A DNA stretch of 64,000 nucleotides, taken from assembly GCA_017509255.1 (NCBI GenBank), contig JAFWQA010000001.1, forward strand, positions 186,001 through 250,000, in the 5' to 3' direction. The notes beneath the pieces were generated by a model. The model had not been told where the DNA came from. It saw only the letters and a list, made by a program, of their open reading frames with translations, and searched no databases. Below are positions 17,791 to 26,958 of this stretch, in pieces. Source of the DNA: Clostridia bacterium. GTDB lineage: Bacteria; Bacillota; Clostridia; Christensenellales; Aristaeellaceae. Every line of letters begins with the position of its first letter. Within the stretch, counting starts at the first letter, position 1. Both the position numbers and the translations under genes were made by a program.

Positions 17791-17799
17791 ACCTGTGCC
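17671..17799 (+). promoter_or_regulatory. leader hairpins, two with terminator-like T tracts
   Basis: Between dyads 2 and 3, GATGA..GGCC-TTT-GGCC is followed by TTTTTT (17692-17697). Between dyads 3 and 4, GCCGG-GATT-CCGGC (17743-17756) is followed by GGTTTTTT. Dyad 4 lies inside a longer stem, GGCACAG with CTGTGCC (17769-17799). The alternation of a dyad and a terminator-like hairpin suggests attenuation of the iron operon or duplicated control units. Confidence 0.5.
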
Positions 17800-17870
17800 G
17801 GGAAACGGAACCGTGCGGCACGGACACAGCCCGAACACACGGGGATGATCAGAAGGAGTGGCGGATCGCA

Positions 17871-19640
17871 ATGAAAATAAAACGCTGCCTGACTCTTGTG
17901 ACGGCATTGGCGCTGCTGCTGGCGTCAGTTCTGACAGCACTGCCTGCCCTGGCTGCAGAGGAAACCGAAGAAGGGATCAGCCCGACCCGCTGGGGCGGCG
18001 CGGCAGATCAGATCGACCGGTATATTGATGCTGCTTTTGAGCTTTATCTCCAGGGAGAAGGCGGAAAGGGCTCAGCCAGGATCAATGATGCGTATTTCAA
18101 GATCTATGAGATCACGGGCTTTGAACGTCAGACCATGAGCTATATTTCCGGCCCGCGCAAAAACGCTGTGGAGCTGCAGTATTCCACCTGCAAGGCAGCT
18201 GTAAAAAAGACTGAGCTGGATGAGGGAACAAAAAAAGAAGTCCGCACCACGCTGGTCAAGCTGAAAACCATGATCCGCGAGGACGCGAACAAGCTGGCCG
18301 CGAAGGACGGGGAGCCGGCAACGGAAATGTCCTATTGGCTGGAGGGCGCCCGTGTGGATTACGATCCCTGGGCCGATCTGGCGGGAGACCCGAACGAGAA
18401 GGTCCATTATGCCAGCTGGGGCGCTGCCTATGAGGCGATCGGCGAGCTGCTGGACACCTCCTTTACCGCGTACAAAGGCATGGATTTCGAGGCGGCTGTG
18501 GACAACGTGAACACGGCGTTTTACAGCGTGTACGAGGATTCGGGCCTGGACCGGAAGATCTATTCCGAGCTGGGCGTTGCGGACCGTGAAGAAGTGGATG
18601 CCAAATTCGCGACCGTCAGGCAGGCGGCAGCGGCAGGCGCTGAAAAGTATCAGACCAGCGGCTACCGGCGTTCGCTGAAATCCCTGAAGTCTCTGGTCTC
18701 CTCCAAAGCATCCGCGCTGGATGAAAAAGAGGCTGCCGCCAAGGCTGAACAGGCTGCGGCAGAGACGGCTGAGACAGCGGCGGAAGCTCCCGCGGAGAAC
18801 AATGCCGGTATGCTGACCTTCTGGGCTGCTTTCGGGATCATTGTCCGGGAAGGGCTGGAAGCGATCCTGGTCATAGCGGCCATCATCGCGTATCTGGTCA
18901 AGAGCGGCAACGGAAAAAGCCTGCGTAATGTTTACATCGGCGCCGTGCTGGGCGTTGTTGCCAGCTTTGCGGCGGCCGCGGTGCTGGCATGGGCGAAATC
19001 GATGTTTGCGGGCGCCGGCATGGCGCAGGAGATCATAGAGGGCATCACGGCGCTGATCGCGGTGTGCGTGCTCTTCTATGTCAGCAACTGGATGATCTCC
19101 AAGGCGGAAGCGGCTTCCTGGAGTCGGTATATTGACAACAAGGTACAGACCTCCGTGGAAACAGGCTCTTCCTTTGCGCTGGCGTTTACCGCCTTCCTTT
19201 CCGTGTTCCGTGAAGGAGCGGAGGTCGTGCTGTTCTATCAGCCGATGCTGTCCGAGGGCAACGCGGGCATGGTGTGGACCGGCTTTGGCGTGGGCTGTGT
19301 GATCCTGGTGTTTGTGTATCTCGCGATCACAAAGCTTTCCGTCAAACTGCCGATCAAGGTGTTCTTTACGGCGACCAGTATTCTGATGGCGGTCATGTGT
19401 GTTTCCTTCCTGGGCAGCGGCATCAAGGAACTGGCGGAAGGCGGCGTGTTCGACGTGACGCTCCGTGTGCCGGGTATTCCGGAAAACGATGTGCTGCAGG
19501 TACTCGGAATCTATCCGTACCTGGAGACGCTGGTGCCCCAGCTGATCCTGGTGATCATTCTGCTGATCACATTTATGGCTGCCCGTTCCCGGGGAAAGCT
19601 GGATGCGCTCCGGAAGGAACTGACACAGGCAAAGCCCTGA
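17871..19640 (+). CDS. FTR1-family iron permease with N-terminal extracytoplasmic helical domains
   Basis: This 589-residue protein imports iron across the membrane. After a signal peptide (1-29) come two related helical units (about 40-145 and 180-285, each with a Y-x-I/V-Y-E-x-[TS]-G-[FL]-[ED]-R-K/Q core), then an Ala/Glu-rich linker and a seven-helix FTR1 domain from about 313. The two iron-handling motifs of the family are present: REGLE (326-330) and REGAE (447-451). It is the first gene of a nine-gene operon and corresponds to FetM of E. coli or Cj1658 of Campylobacter. AGAAGGAG precedes the ATG. The long dyad-rich leader implies tight, probably iron-dependent, control. Confidence 0.93.
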   Translation: MKIKRCLTLVTALALLLASVLTALPALAAEETEEGISPTRWGGAADQIDRYIDAAFELYLQGEGGKGSARINDAYFKIYEITGFERQTMSYISGPRKNAVELQYSTCKAAVKKTELDEGTKKEVRTTLVKLKTMIREDANKLAAKDGEPATEMSYWLEGARVDYDPWADLAGDPNEKVHYASWGAAYEAIGELLDTSFTAYKGMDFEAAVDNVNTAFYSVYEDSGLDRKIYSELGVADREEVDAKFATVRQAAAAGAEKYQTSGYRRSLKSLKSLVSSKASALDEKEAAAKAEQAAAETAETAAEAPAENNAGMLTFWAAFGIIVREGLEAILVIAAIIAYLVKSGNGKSLRNVYIGAVLGVVASFAAAAVLAWAKSMFAGAGMAQEIIEGITALIAVCVLFYVSNWMISKAEAASWSRYIDNKVQTSVETGSSFALAFTAFLSVFREGAEVVLFYQPMLSEGNAGMVWTGFGVGCVILVFVYLAITKLSVKLPIKVFFTATSILMAVMCVSFLGSGIKELAEGGVFDVTLRVPGIPENDVLQVLGIYPYLETLVPQLILVIILLITFMAARSRGKLDALRKELTQAKP

Positions 19641-19731
19641 AAATAAAGGATGCTCCGGACTGCGCACCCCCGCGTAACGCAGCCCTGATCATACAAGGAA
19701 CCCCTGAGTATTTTGGAGGAGGATTTGCAAA

Positions 19732-20310
19732 ATGAAAAAAATTGTTGCTCTGCTGACTGCGGTTATGATGCTGTTCTGCGTTGCGGCTGTGGCTGAAGAA
19801 GCCGGCTTCGAAGAAACCCCCATTTATGTGGACGGAACCGAGGAATCCGGCAATGAGCAGGACGTTGAAGCTGCTCACCTGCATGTGGCAGCCGTTTATT
19901 TCCAGCCCGTTCCCATGGAGCCCGCCGATATCGCCGGTCTGGGCGTTGAAGGCGCGAACTTCCATATTGAAGCTGACATCTCCGCTCTGGAGAATGGCTA
20001 CGGCTTCGGCGCCGGCGACTGGGTCCCCTATCTGACCATCGACTTCAAGATCACCTCCGAGACCACCGGCAAGGTGGCAGCGGAAGGCACCATGATGCCC
20101 ATGAGCGCCAGCGACGGTCCCCACTACGGCCTGAACGTTGCTCTGACCGAGGCTGACACCTACACCCTGACCTTCATCATCCACAGCCCTGCCGAGAACG
20201 GCTATCTGCTGCATGTGGACGAAGAGACCGGCGTTACGGAGCATTCTTTCTGGTCCGAGCCCGTTGAAGTGAACTTCAAGCACTGGGAGTACACCGTTCA
20301 GGAGTGGTAA
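19732..20310 (+). CDS. P19/FetP-like extracytoplasmic iron-binding protein
   Basis: This 192-residue protein has a signal peptide (1-21) and the P19 immunoglobulin-like fold. Residues line up with the metal site known from Campylobacter P19: His78 and Glu80 in NFHIEADI, Met124 in MMPM, His131 in GPHYG, and a further His at 161 or 171. The 46-residue and 7-residue spacings match those of the known protein. It is thought to hand iron, with help from copper, to the FTR1 permease. GGAGGAGG gives a strong ribosome site, and a long hairpin after the gene may stabilise its message, so it is probably the most abundant product of the operon. Confidence 0.92.
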   Translation: MKKIVALLTAVMMLFCVAAVAEEAGFEETPIYVDGTEESGNEQDVEAAHLHVAAVYFQPVPMEPADIAGLGVEGANFHIEADISALENGYGFGAGDWVPYLTIDFKITSETTGKVAAEGTMMPMSASDGPHYGLNVALTEADTYTLTFIIHSPAENGYLLHVDEETGVTEHSFWSEPVEVNFKHWEYTVQEW

Positions 20311-20407
20311 TTCACTCCTGAAGCCCCGCCCGGCAGACTCCGGACTGACAGGCGGGAATCAGATCCTGTATATTTCGGAGCCGGGCCGCGCGTCCTGCTT
20401 CGTGTCT

Positions 20408-20451
20408 GCTGTCGGCAGGGTTGATCCGCGGGGGATCGCCGTGCCGACAGC
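20408..20451 (+). promoter_or_regulatory. long intercistronic hairpin between the P19 and DUF2318 genes
   Basis: GCTGTCGGCA (20408-20417) pairs perfectly with TGCCGACAGC (20442-20451), and an inner GATCC/GGATC stem sits inside. There is no T tract, so this is likely an RNA-stability or processing element. The remaining bases 20311-20407 show nothing else. Confidence 0.6.
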
Positions 20452-20496
20452 TTGATGTTTGGAAATCCGAAAAATAAAGCCGGGAGGCGGTCAGTT

Positions 20497-21816
20497 TTGC
20501 TGAAATATGTGGTCACGTTGACGGAAGATCTGCTGATGGTATCCGTGCTCATCAGCCTTTGCCTTGCGCTGTGCAAAATTGCCTACGGGCGGAAGGGAAT
20601 GCGGTTCATTGCCGTGGGCGTTGCAGTCGGCCTGGCCGGAGCGGTCGCCATGTGCATTGCGAAGCATACCACGAGCAAGATAGCCACCAATCAGTGGAAT
20701 TTCTATACCTTCCTCGTAACCATCGTTCTGTCGCTTCTGTTTCTGGCGCTGTCCCTGATCTTCGGCCGTCATCACCGGCAGCTGACCTATTACGGCAGCG
20801 ATACGGACGCGCCGATCGGGATCGGCGGCGTGCTTCTGGGCAGCGCGGCGGCAGCGCTGATCGCCGTGTGCCTTTTCTATGAGGGCCCGGAGGTGCTGGG
20901 ATATCCGGTGAACTTTGATACTGCCGGGAACGGCATTATTTCCGAACAGTTCGCGGTCCGCCTGGTGGGATGGCTGCTCGGGATCCTTCTGGTATTTCTC
21001 TTTGGCTGCTTCCTGTACAAATGCACCATCACGCTGAACAGCTCTCCGATCCTGCTCTGGGTGCTGAACGCTGCCCTGCTGACAAACGGGGTGCGCTGCT
21101 TCGGCATGGCCGTGAGCAAGTGGGTGGCGCGGTGGAAATGGCTCACCTGGCTGCCGAAGTACAACAAGGCGGCCTATCCCTGGGCGTTCCCGCTGACAAA
21201 ATTCGTGACCAACAACATCCTCCTTTTCGCTTTTGTGATCGCGGGGCTGGCAATGGTCATTCCGGTGATCCTGTTCATCCGGAATATAAAGGTCCACGGG
21301 ATGTGGGACAATCCGGCGCAGCTGCGCAAGCTGAAATCGACAGCTCGTCACAAAAGGCGTATAGCCGCGGTAACGGCTGTTCTTTTTGCGGCCGCTATGC
21401 TGAACCTGACGGTGCTCAAGGATATCACGAACCGCAAGGTGGAGCTTTCCGCGCCGGAAAGCTACCGTATCGCGGACGACCGGATCCTGGTCGGCATCGA
21501 TCAGGTGAACGACGGGAACCTGCACCGCTTTGAGTATGTGACAGAGAAAGGGATCGGCGTTCGCTGGATCATCGTTCAGAAACCGGGATCCGGCACCTAC
21601 GGCGTCGGTCTGGACGCGTGTGAGGTCTGCGGGACGGCAGGATATTATCAGCGCGGCGAGCAGATCGTATGCAAGCGCTGCGACGTGGTCATGAACATCA
21701 ATACGATCGGCTTCAAGGGCGGATGCAATCCGATCCCGCTGAACTATAAGGTGGAAAACGGATCCGTCATCTTTGAAATGAGCGATATTCTGGCCGCGGA
21801 GCGGGAATTCAGGTGA
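20497..21816 (+). CDS. membrane protein with C-terminal DUF2318 metal-binding domain
   Basis: This 439-residue protein has about eight membrane segments followed, from about residue 320, by a DUF2318 domain: CEVCG, VCKRC and the family signature KGGCNPIPLNY. The Cys-rich domain is expected on the outer side and probably binds iron or an iron-sulfur cluster. It corresponds to Cj1660 in the Campylobacter P19 system. The start is set at TTG 20497 because GGGAGG is about 10 bases upstream and the protein then begins MLKYVV like its relatives; an in-frame ATG at 20455 falls inside the preceding hairpin region and has no ribosome site. The stop is 13 bases before the next gene. Confidence 0.85.
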   Translation: MLKYVVTLTEDLLMVSVLISLCLALCKIAYGRKGMRFIAVGVAVGLAGAVAMCIAKHTTSKIATNQWNFYTFLVTIVLSLLFLALSLIFGRHHRQLTYYGSDTDAPIGIGGVLLGSAAAALIAVCLFYEGPEVLGYPVNFDTAGNGIISEQFAVRLVGWLLGILLVFLFGCFLYKCTITLNSSPILLWVLNAALLTNGVRCFGMAVSKWVARWKWLTWLPKYNKAAYPWAFPLTKFVTNNILLFAFVIAGLAMVIPVILFIRNIKVHGMWDNPAQLRKLKSTARHKRRIAAVTAVLFAAAMLNLTVLKDITNRKVELSAPESYRIADDRILVGIDQVNDGNLHRFEYVTEKGIGVRWIIVQKPGSGTYGVGLDACEVCGTAGYYQRGEQIVCKRCDVVMNINTIGFKGGCNPIPLNYKVENGSVIFEMSDILAAEREFR

Positions 21817-21829
21817 GGAGGTCAACGGC

Positions 21830-23131
21830 ATGCTGTTTCGAATGATTCGCGGTGTCCTCTTCCGTCAAAGAGGAAAGATGCTGCTGATCGCCTTTACGAT
21901 CGCGCTCGGAGCATCCCTGGCGACCAGCATGATCAATGTGATGCTGGATGTCGGTGACAAGGTCAGCCAGGAGCTGAAGACCTACGGGGCCAACATTGTG
22001 GTCAGGCCGCGGGATTCCTCCCTGCTGTCCGATATTTACGCTGTTGAGGACGGCGGTCAGGAGATCGCCAATGCCTGGCTGCGGGAAGACGAGCTGGGAA
22101 AGCTGAAGACCATTTTCTGGGCGTTCAATATTGTGGACTTTGCCCCGTTCAACGAGGCAGCGGTCACGCTGCCGGACGGCAGCGCCGTCAAGGCGGTCGG
22201 TACCTGGTTCAACCATCACCTGGATCTGCCGACCGGTGAATCGCTGGATGCCGGAGTGGCGAGCCTGCGCTCCTGGTGGGATATTGCCGAAGGCGCGTGG
22301 ATCGATGAACAGTCGGAGAGCGCGCAGGAGCAGATCATGGCCGGCCTGGCTCTGGCTGAACGGGCGGGCCTGCATGTGGGAGACCGGCTGAAGCTGACCG
22401 GCCGCAGCGCGGAAAAAACAGTGACGGTCGCCGGGATCTACGATGCCGGCGGGGCTGAGGACGAGCAGATCTACGCTCCGCTGGATCTGGTCCAGTACCT
22501 GACAGATACGGACGGCAAGGTGGCTTCCATCGAGGTCTCCGCGCTGACGACTCCGGACAACGACCTGGCCCGTCGCGCGGCTCAGAACCCGAAGGCGCTG
22601 TCCTCCAAGGACTATGAAACCTGGTACTGCACGGCGTATGTCAGCGCGGTGTGCTATCAGATCACGGAGGTGATCACCGGTTCCGTGGCTTCCGCGGTGC
22701 GGCAGTTGGCGGAGAGCGAGGGGACGATCCTGGACAAGACGCAGCTGCTGATGATCCTGATCACCGCGCTGAGCCTGATCGGTTCCGCGCTCGGCATTTC
22801 CAACCTGGTCACCGCCAGTGTCATGGAGCGCGCGCAGGAGATCGGTCTGCTCAAAGCGATCGGCGCGCATGACAGAGCTATCACCCGCGTTTTTATGACA
22901 GAGATCCTGATTACCGCCCTGGCAGGAATGGTGATCGGCTACTTTGCGGGTTTCGGCTTTGCCCAGCTGATCGGCCAGAGCGTGTTCGGATCGGCGATCG
23001 AGATGAAGGGTCTGGTCATTCCGATCGTGGCGGTGCTGATCACGCTGGTCACGGTTGCGGGCAGTATGCCCGCGATCCGGATGGTGCTCCGTCTGGATCC
23101 GGCAGAAGTGCTGCACGGCAGCAAAGCGTAA
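21830..23131 (+). CDS. FtsX/MacB-like ABC permease 1 of the iron system
   Basis: This 433-residue permease has a first membrane segment near residues 15-38, an extracytoplasmic MacB-type domain up to about 290 and three closing membrane segments, with the FtsX core ASVMERAQEIGLLKAIGAHD between the first two. Such permeases do not carry solute through a channel; they use ATP to work on proteins or ligands outside the membrane. Homologues (Cj1661-type) are a fixed part of FTR1-P19 operons, where their exact role is not settled. It has the usual periplasmic domain, without the insertion found in its partner at 23168. Confidence 0.9.
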   Translation: MLFRMIRGVLFRQRGKMLLIAFTIALGASLATSMINVMLDVGDKVSQELKTYGANIVVRPRDSSLLSDIYAVEDGGQEIANAWLREDELGKLKTIFWAFNIVDFAPFNEAAVTLPDGSAVKAVGTWFNHHLDLPTGESLDAGVASLRSWWDIAEGAWIDEQSESAQEQIMAGLALAERAGLHVGDRLKLTGRSAEKTVTVAGIYDAGGAEDEQIYAPLDLVQYLTDTDGKVASIEVSALTTPDNDLARRAAQNPKALSSKDYETWYCTAYVSAVCYQITEVITGSVASAVRQLAESEGTILDKTQLLMILITALSLIGSALGISNLVTASVMERAQEIGLLKAIGAHDRAITRVFMTEILITALAGMVIGYFAGFGFAQLIGQSVFGSAIEMKGLVIPIVAVLITLVTVAGSMPAIRMVLRLDPAEVLHGSKA

Positions 23132-23167
23132 CGGCGGTCGCCGGAGCATGAGGAGGAAACAGAGTCC

Positions 23168-24628
23168 ATGACCAAAAGAAGAATGTTCCTGCGGATGATC
23201 ACGGCATCGCTGCTCAGACGGCGCAGCCGTATGCTGGTCGCACTTCTGTCCATCGGTATCGGCGCGACGATCCTGTCAGGACTGGTGACGATCTATTACG
23301 ATGTACCCCGGCAGATGGGCGCACAGTTCCGTAATTACGGAGCAAATATGATTTTTGTTTCGGCGGACGGCACATCGCTGGATGCCGAAAAGACGGCGGA
23401 GGCTCTTTCGCTGATCCCGAAGGAGAAGATCCTCGGAGCCACGCCTTACCGGTATACCAGCGCTCAGATGGTGCGCAACCAGCTGTCCTTTGTGGCGGCC
23501 GGAACGGATTTTGAACAGGTACAGGCAACAAGCCCGTACTTTATGGTGGACGGCGCGTATCCATCCGCTTCGCGGCAGGTGCTGCTGGGCAAGGAAGTGG
23601 CGAAAACGATCGGAGCGAAGCTGAACAGCATGGTGGAGATCTCCTGGAAGCCGTCTGTGACGGAAGCTTCCGGCGATACCGAACTGAAGCCGGGGGCGTA
23701 TCTGGCCGGCAGCGCGGAAGGCTTTAATTCAGCGCTGGTCTACGTCACGCTGAAGCTGGGCGATGATCTTTCCATTGCGGAAATGACGGTCAATGCCGAT
23801 TCGCAGACAGCGGAGTTTGGCGGCCGGTGCGCGGAGGAGAGCTTTACAAAGCAGTTTATCGGCAAACTGATCCCGCTGACGGCGGGAACCGACGTGGACG
23901 CCATGACCGGCGCGACGGTCACCTCACAGGCGGTTGTGGACGCTGTCAACAAGGCCCGCCCGACGGAAAACGCGCAGGCAGCGACAGGCAATTCCCTGAG
24001 CCTGCAGGTGACCGGCATTCTGGACACCGGCGGCGATGAGGAGCAGTACATTTTCCTGTCCCTTTCCGATATGGAGGCGCTGACGGGAGAACAGGACCGG
24101 TTTGACGTGATGGAACTGAGCGTGTCGGCATCCGCGGAGGAACTGGAAGAATATGTTTCTCAGATCACGGATAAGAGCGGCTCCGTTTCCGCCCGGCTGG
24201 TCAAGCGTGTGACCAGGTCGGAAGCAGCGGTGCTGACCAAACTGCAGTCTTTAGTCTTTCTGGTCACGGCGGTGGTGCTGCTGCTGACGATGATCTGCGT
24301 TTCCACGACCATGATGGCTGTGGTGACAGAGCGGAGAAAAGAGATCGGCCTGAGAAAGGCGCTCGGCGCGTCGGACAGCAGCATCCGGCTGGAATTCCTG
24401 GGAGAGGGGATCTTTCTGGGCGCGCTGGGCGGCCTGCTGGGCTCTGTGCTCGGATTCGGTTTTGCCCAGGTGGTAAGCGTCAACGTGTTTGGCAGCTCGA
24501 TTCAGTTCCAGCCTCTGCTGCTTCCGCTTACAGTGGCTGTTTCCATGCTGATCGCAGCGCTGAGCTGTATGCTTCCGATCAAGAGAGCCGTGCAGATCGA
24601 TCCTGCCCTGGTACTGAAAGGAGAATAA
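23168..24628 (+). CDS. FtsX/MacB-like ABC permease 2 with an inserted FMN-binding domain
   Basis: This 486-residue permease has the same plan as its neighbour (first membrane segment near 22-44, three at the C-terminus from about 355, FtsX core MMAVVTERRKEIGLRKALGA). The extracytoplasmic domain contains about 105 extra residues (160-268) that read as a complete FMN-binding domain of the RnfG/NqrC kind: PGAYLAGSAEGFNSALVYV, a second strand set with TVNADSQTAEFG, a Gly-Lys near 232, and DVDAMTGATVTS (242-253). The D-x-x-[ST]-G-A-T motif is the ApbE flavinylation signal, so Thr250 should carry FMN covalently. A flavin in an iron-operon permease suggests electron transfer outside the membrane, for instance to ferric iron. 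No ApbE is encoded in the window. Confidence 0.88.
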   Translation: MTKRRMFLRMITASLLRRRSRMLVALLSIGIGATILSGLVTIYYDVPRQMGAQFRNYGANMIFVSADGTSLDAEKTAEALSLIPKEKILGATPYRYTSAQMVRNQLSFVAAGTDFEQVQATSPYFMVDGAYPSASRQVLLGKEVAKTIGAKLNSMVEISWKPSVTEASGDTELKPGAYLAGSAEGFNSALVYVTLKLGDDLSIAEMTVNADSQTAEFGGRCAEESFTKQFIGKLIPLTAGTDVDAMTGATVTSQAVVDAVNKARPTENAQAATGNSLSLQVTGILDTGGDEEQYIFLSLSDMEALTGEQDRFDVMELSVSASAEELEEYVSQITDKSGSVSARLVKRVTRSEAAVLTKLQSLVFLVTAVVLLLTMICVSTTMMAVVTERRKEIGLRKALGASDSSIRLEFLGEGIFLGALGGLLGSVLGFGFAQVVSVNVFGSSIQFQPLLLPLTVAVSMLIAALSCMLPIKRAVQIDPALVLKGE

Positions 24629-24631
24629 ATC

Positions 24632-25306
24632 ATGAGTCTGCTTGAACTGAAAAATATATCCAAGATCTACGGAGAACTGAAGGCGCTGGACAAAGTCAAC
24701 ATTCACGTGGATAAAGGAGAATGGGTCGCGATCATGGGCCCTTCCGGATCCGGAAAGAGCACGATGATGAATATCATCGGCTGCATGGATAAGCCCTCCC
24801 GGGGCGAGGTCCTTCTGGACGGCGTGGACATCGCCAAGGAAAGCAGCAGGAAGCTGACGGATATCCGTCGGGACAAGATCGGTCTGGTCTTTCAGCAGTT
24901 CCACATGGTCAATTATCTGACAGCTGTGGAAAATGTGATGGTCGCGCAGTACTATCATTCCATGCCGGATGAAAAGGAAGCGCTGGAGGCTCTGGCACGC
25001 GTCGGCCTGAAGGAACGCGCGCATCATTTGCCGAGCCAGCTGTCCGGCGGTGAGCAACAGCGTGTCTGCGTGGCCCGGGCACTCATCAATCATCCTGAGC
25101 TGATCCTTGCGGATGAGCCGACCGGCAACCTGGACGAGACCAACGAGAATATCGTGCTGGATCTGTTTGCCCAGCTGCATAAGGAAGGGACGACCCTGAT
25201 CGTCGTGACGCATGACCCGGAGGTGGCGGATGCCGCGCAGAGGACGATCGTTCTGGAGCATGGACGCGTAGCAAGAGAGGTCATCAACGAAAACTTCGGG
25301 AAATAA
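24632..25306 (+). CDS. ABC transporter ATPase, LolD/MacB type (iron system)
   Basis: This 224-residue ATPase has Walker A GPSGSGKST (36-44), a Q-loop in VFQQFHMV, signature LSGGEQQR near 137, Walker B LILADEPTGNLD near 157 and the switch His in VVTHDPEVAD. It drives the two FtsX-like permeases encoded just upstream; the start lies 3 bases after the stop of the FMN-domain permease, with AAAGGAG inside that gene. It corresponds to Cj1663 or FetD-type ATPases. Confidence 0.93.
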   Translation: MSLLELKNISKIYGELKALDKVNIHVDKGEWVAIMGPSGSGKSTMMNIIGCMDKPSRGEVLLDGVDIAKESSRKLTDIRRDKIGLVFQQFHMVNYLTAVENVMVAQYYHSMPDEKEALEALARVGLKERAHHLPSQLSGGEQQRVCVARALINHPELILADEPTGNLDETNENIVLDLFAQLHKEGTTLIVVTHDPEVADAAQRTIVLEHGRVAREVINENFGK

Positions 25307-25345
25307 AACGGGAGTAGCGTCCGGAAAAAGAAGGAGAACCGAAAT

Positions 25346-25747
25346 ATGAACAAGCGTATGAACTGGGGTGCGTGTGCCGCCCTGATCTTTTCCCTGATAC
25401 TGACGGTCGGCAGCAGGACCTTTCTGGGCGCCTGCGCGCATGAAGACGGCAGCTTCGGCGCCTGTCACTGGGCAAATCAGGCCATGTTCGGCCTCGGGAT
25501 CCTGCTGAGCGCGCAGAGCCTGGCGGCGCTGCCTGCGCGGGACGAAAGGATCCGCATGGGGCTGCTGATCGCGGAAGCAATGACGGCGGTCCTGGGTATG
25601 TTCATTCCCGGGACGCTGATCAGCCTGTGCAAAATGCCGTCCATGGTTTGTCTCTCCACCATGAAGCCGGCGATGCTGATCCTGTGCGCGGTGATCCTGC
25701 TTGCGACTCTGGCGGGTATCCTTCAGGCGCGGAAGCGGGCAAAGTGA
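25346..25747 (+). CDS. DUF4418-family small membrane protein
   Basis: This 133-residue protein has four membrane segments (about 8-28, 45-63, 72-92, 107-127). The loop after the first helix carries GACAHEDGSFGACHW-like chemistry, namely Cys-x-His and Cys-His pairs on the outer face, which could bind a metal. The DUF4418 family is usually found beside FtsX-type ABC transporters and FTR1-P19 iron systems; its function is not known. AAGGAG lies 9 bases upstream. The stop is 7 bases before the third permease. Confidence 0.8.
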   Translation: MNKRMNWGACAALIFSLILTVGSRTFLGACAHEDGSFGACHWANQAMFGLGILLSAQSLAALPARDERIRMGLLIAEAMTAVLGMFIPGTLISLCKMPSMVCLSTMKPAMLILCAVILLATLAGILQARKRAK

Positions 25748-25754
25748 GGAAAGA

Positions 25755-26957
25755 ATGAAAATCAGTCAGTTACCGGTCAGGAATCTGACCCGCAAACCGG
25801 GGCGTACGTTGGCGCTGATCTGCCTGACGGCGCTCCTGGCGCTGTCGGTTTTCGGCGGATCCGTGGTGGTGCTCAGCCTTCGCAGCGGTCTGAACTCACT
25901 GGAAAACCGTCTGGGTGCGGATATTATCGTTGTACCATCCAGCGCGAAATCGCAGACAAATCTGAAGCAGATGCTGCTGCAGGGGACCACGGGCTATTTC
26001 TATATGGACCGGAGCAAGCTGGATAAGGTGATTGCCACCGACGGAGTGGAAAAAGCGAGTCCCCAGCTCTTTCTTGCTTCTCTCCGGGCTTCCTGCTGCA
26101 CGATGCCGATCCAGGTCATCGGGATCGATCAGGAGACGGATTTTACCGTGGAACCATGGATCGAGGAAAGCTATACCAGGAAACTGGAGCTCAGGGATAT
26201 TGTCGTCGGTTCACAGGTCAATGCCGGTATCGGCGAAAGCCTCCGGATCTACGGGGTCAACTGCCCGGTGGTCGCCCGTCTGGCAAGCACCGGAACAGGT
26301 CTGGACACCGCGGTCTATACCGGCATGGACACGCTCCGCCTGCTGCTGGACGCTGCCCGTGACCTGGGACACGACCTGAAGATCTCCGGCGATTCGGCTG
26401 ACGTGATCTCTGCGGTCTATGTCAAGGTAAAGGATGGCTGTTCCGTGGAACGCGTCGCGGATGACCTGGCGGTGCATGTCAGCAAAACGGAAACGGTGCA
26501 GACCAAAGGAATGATCACCGGCGTGGCGGACAGCCTGGCCGGGATCTCTTCCACGGTCACGGCGCTGATCGCAGCGGTCTGGGTGCTGGCCTTTACCCTG
26601 CTGATCATCGTTTTTGCCATGATGGCGCGGGAGCGCAGCCGGGAGTTCGCGGTGCTGCGGGTGATCGGCATGTCCAGAAGCGGCCTGGCCGGAATGATCC
26701 GGAAGGAATCCCTGATGATCGGCCTGGCCGGAGGCCTGGCGGGTATCGCTCTGGGCGCGGTGCTGGTTTTTTCCTTCAGCACACTGATCGAACAGAAGCT
26801 GGCCCTGCCGTATCTGACGCCCTCCGCTGGAACACTGGCGCTGCTGGCAGGCCTGACGCTGCTGGGAACGACAGCCGTTGCCATGCTGGCTTCCGCCCGG
26901 GCGGCGGGACGGCTGAGTCGGACAGATCCGGGAACTGTGCTGCGGGAGGGTAATTGA
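25755..26957 (+). CDS. FtsX/MacB-like ABC permease 3
   Basis: This 400-residue permease has one membrane segment near 15-38, an extracytoplasmic domain to about 265 and three C-terminal segments with the core MARERSREFAVLRVIGMSRS. It lacks the FMN-binding insertion. The ATG at 25755 is used because GAGGA is 5 bases upstream; an upstream in-frame ATG lies inside the DUF4418 gene. With the ATPase that follows it makes a second ABC pair in the same iron operon. Confidence 0.88.
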   Translation: MKISQLPVRNLTRKPGRTLALICLTALLALSVFGGSVVVLSLRSGLNSLENRLGADIIVVPSSAKSQTNLKQMLLQGTTGYFYMDRSKLDKVIATDGVEKASPQLFLASLRASCCTMPIQVIGIDQETDFTVEPWIEESYTRKLELRDIVVGSQVNAGIGESLRIYGVNCPVVARLASTGTGLDTAVYTGMDTLRLLLDAARDLGHDLKISGDSADVISAVYVKVKDGCSVERVADDLAVHVSKTETVQTKGMITGVADSLAGISSTVTALIAAVWVLAFTLLIIVFAMMARERSREFAVLRVIGMSRSGLAGMIRKESLMIGLAGGLAGIALGAVLVFSFSTLIEQKLALPYLTPSAGTLALLAGLTLLGTTAVAMLASARAAGRLSRTDPGTVLREGN

Positions 26958-26958
26958 T

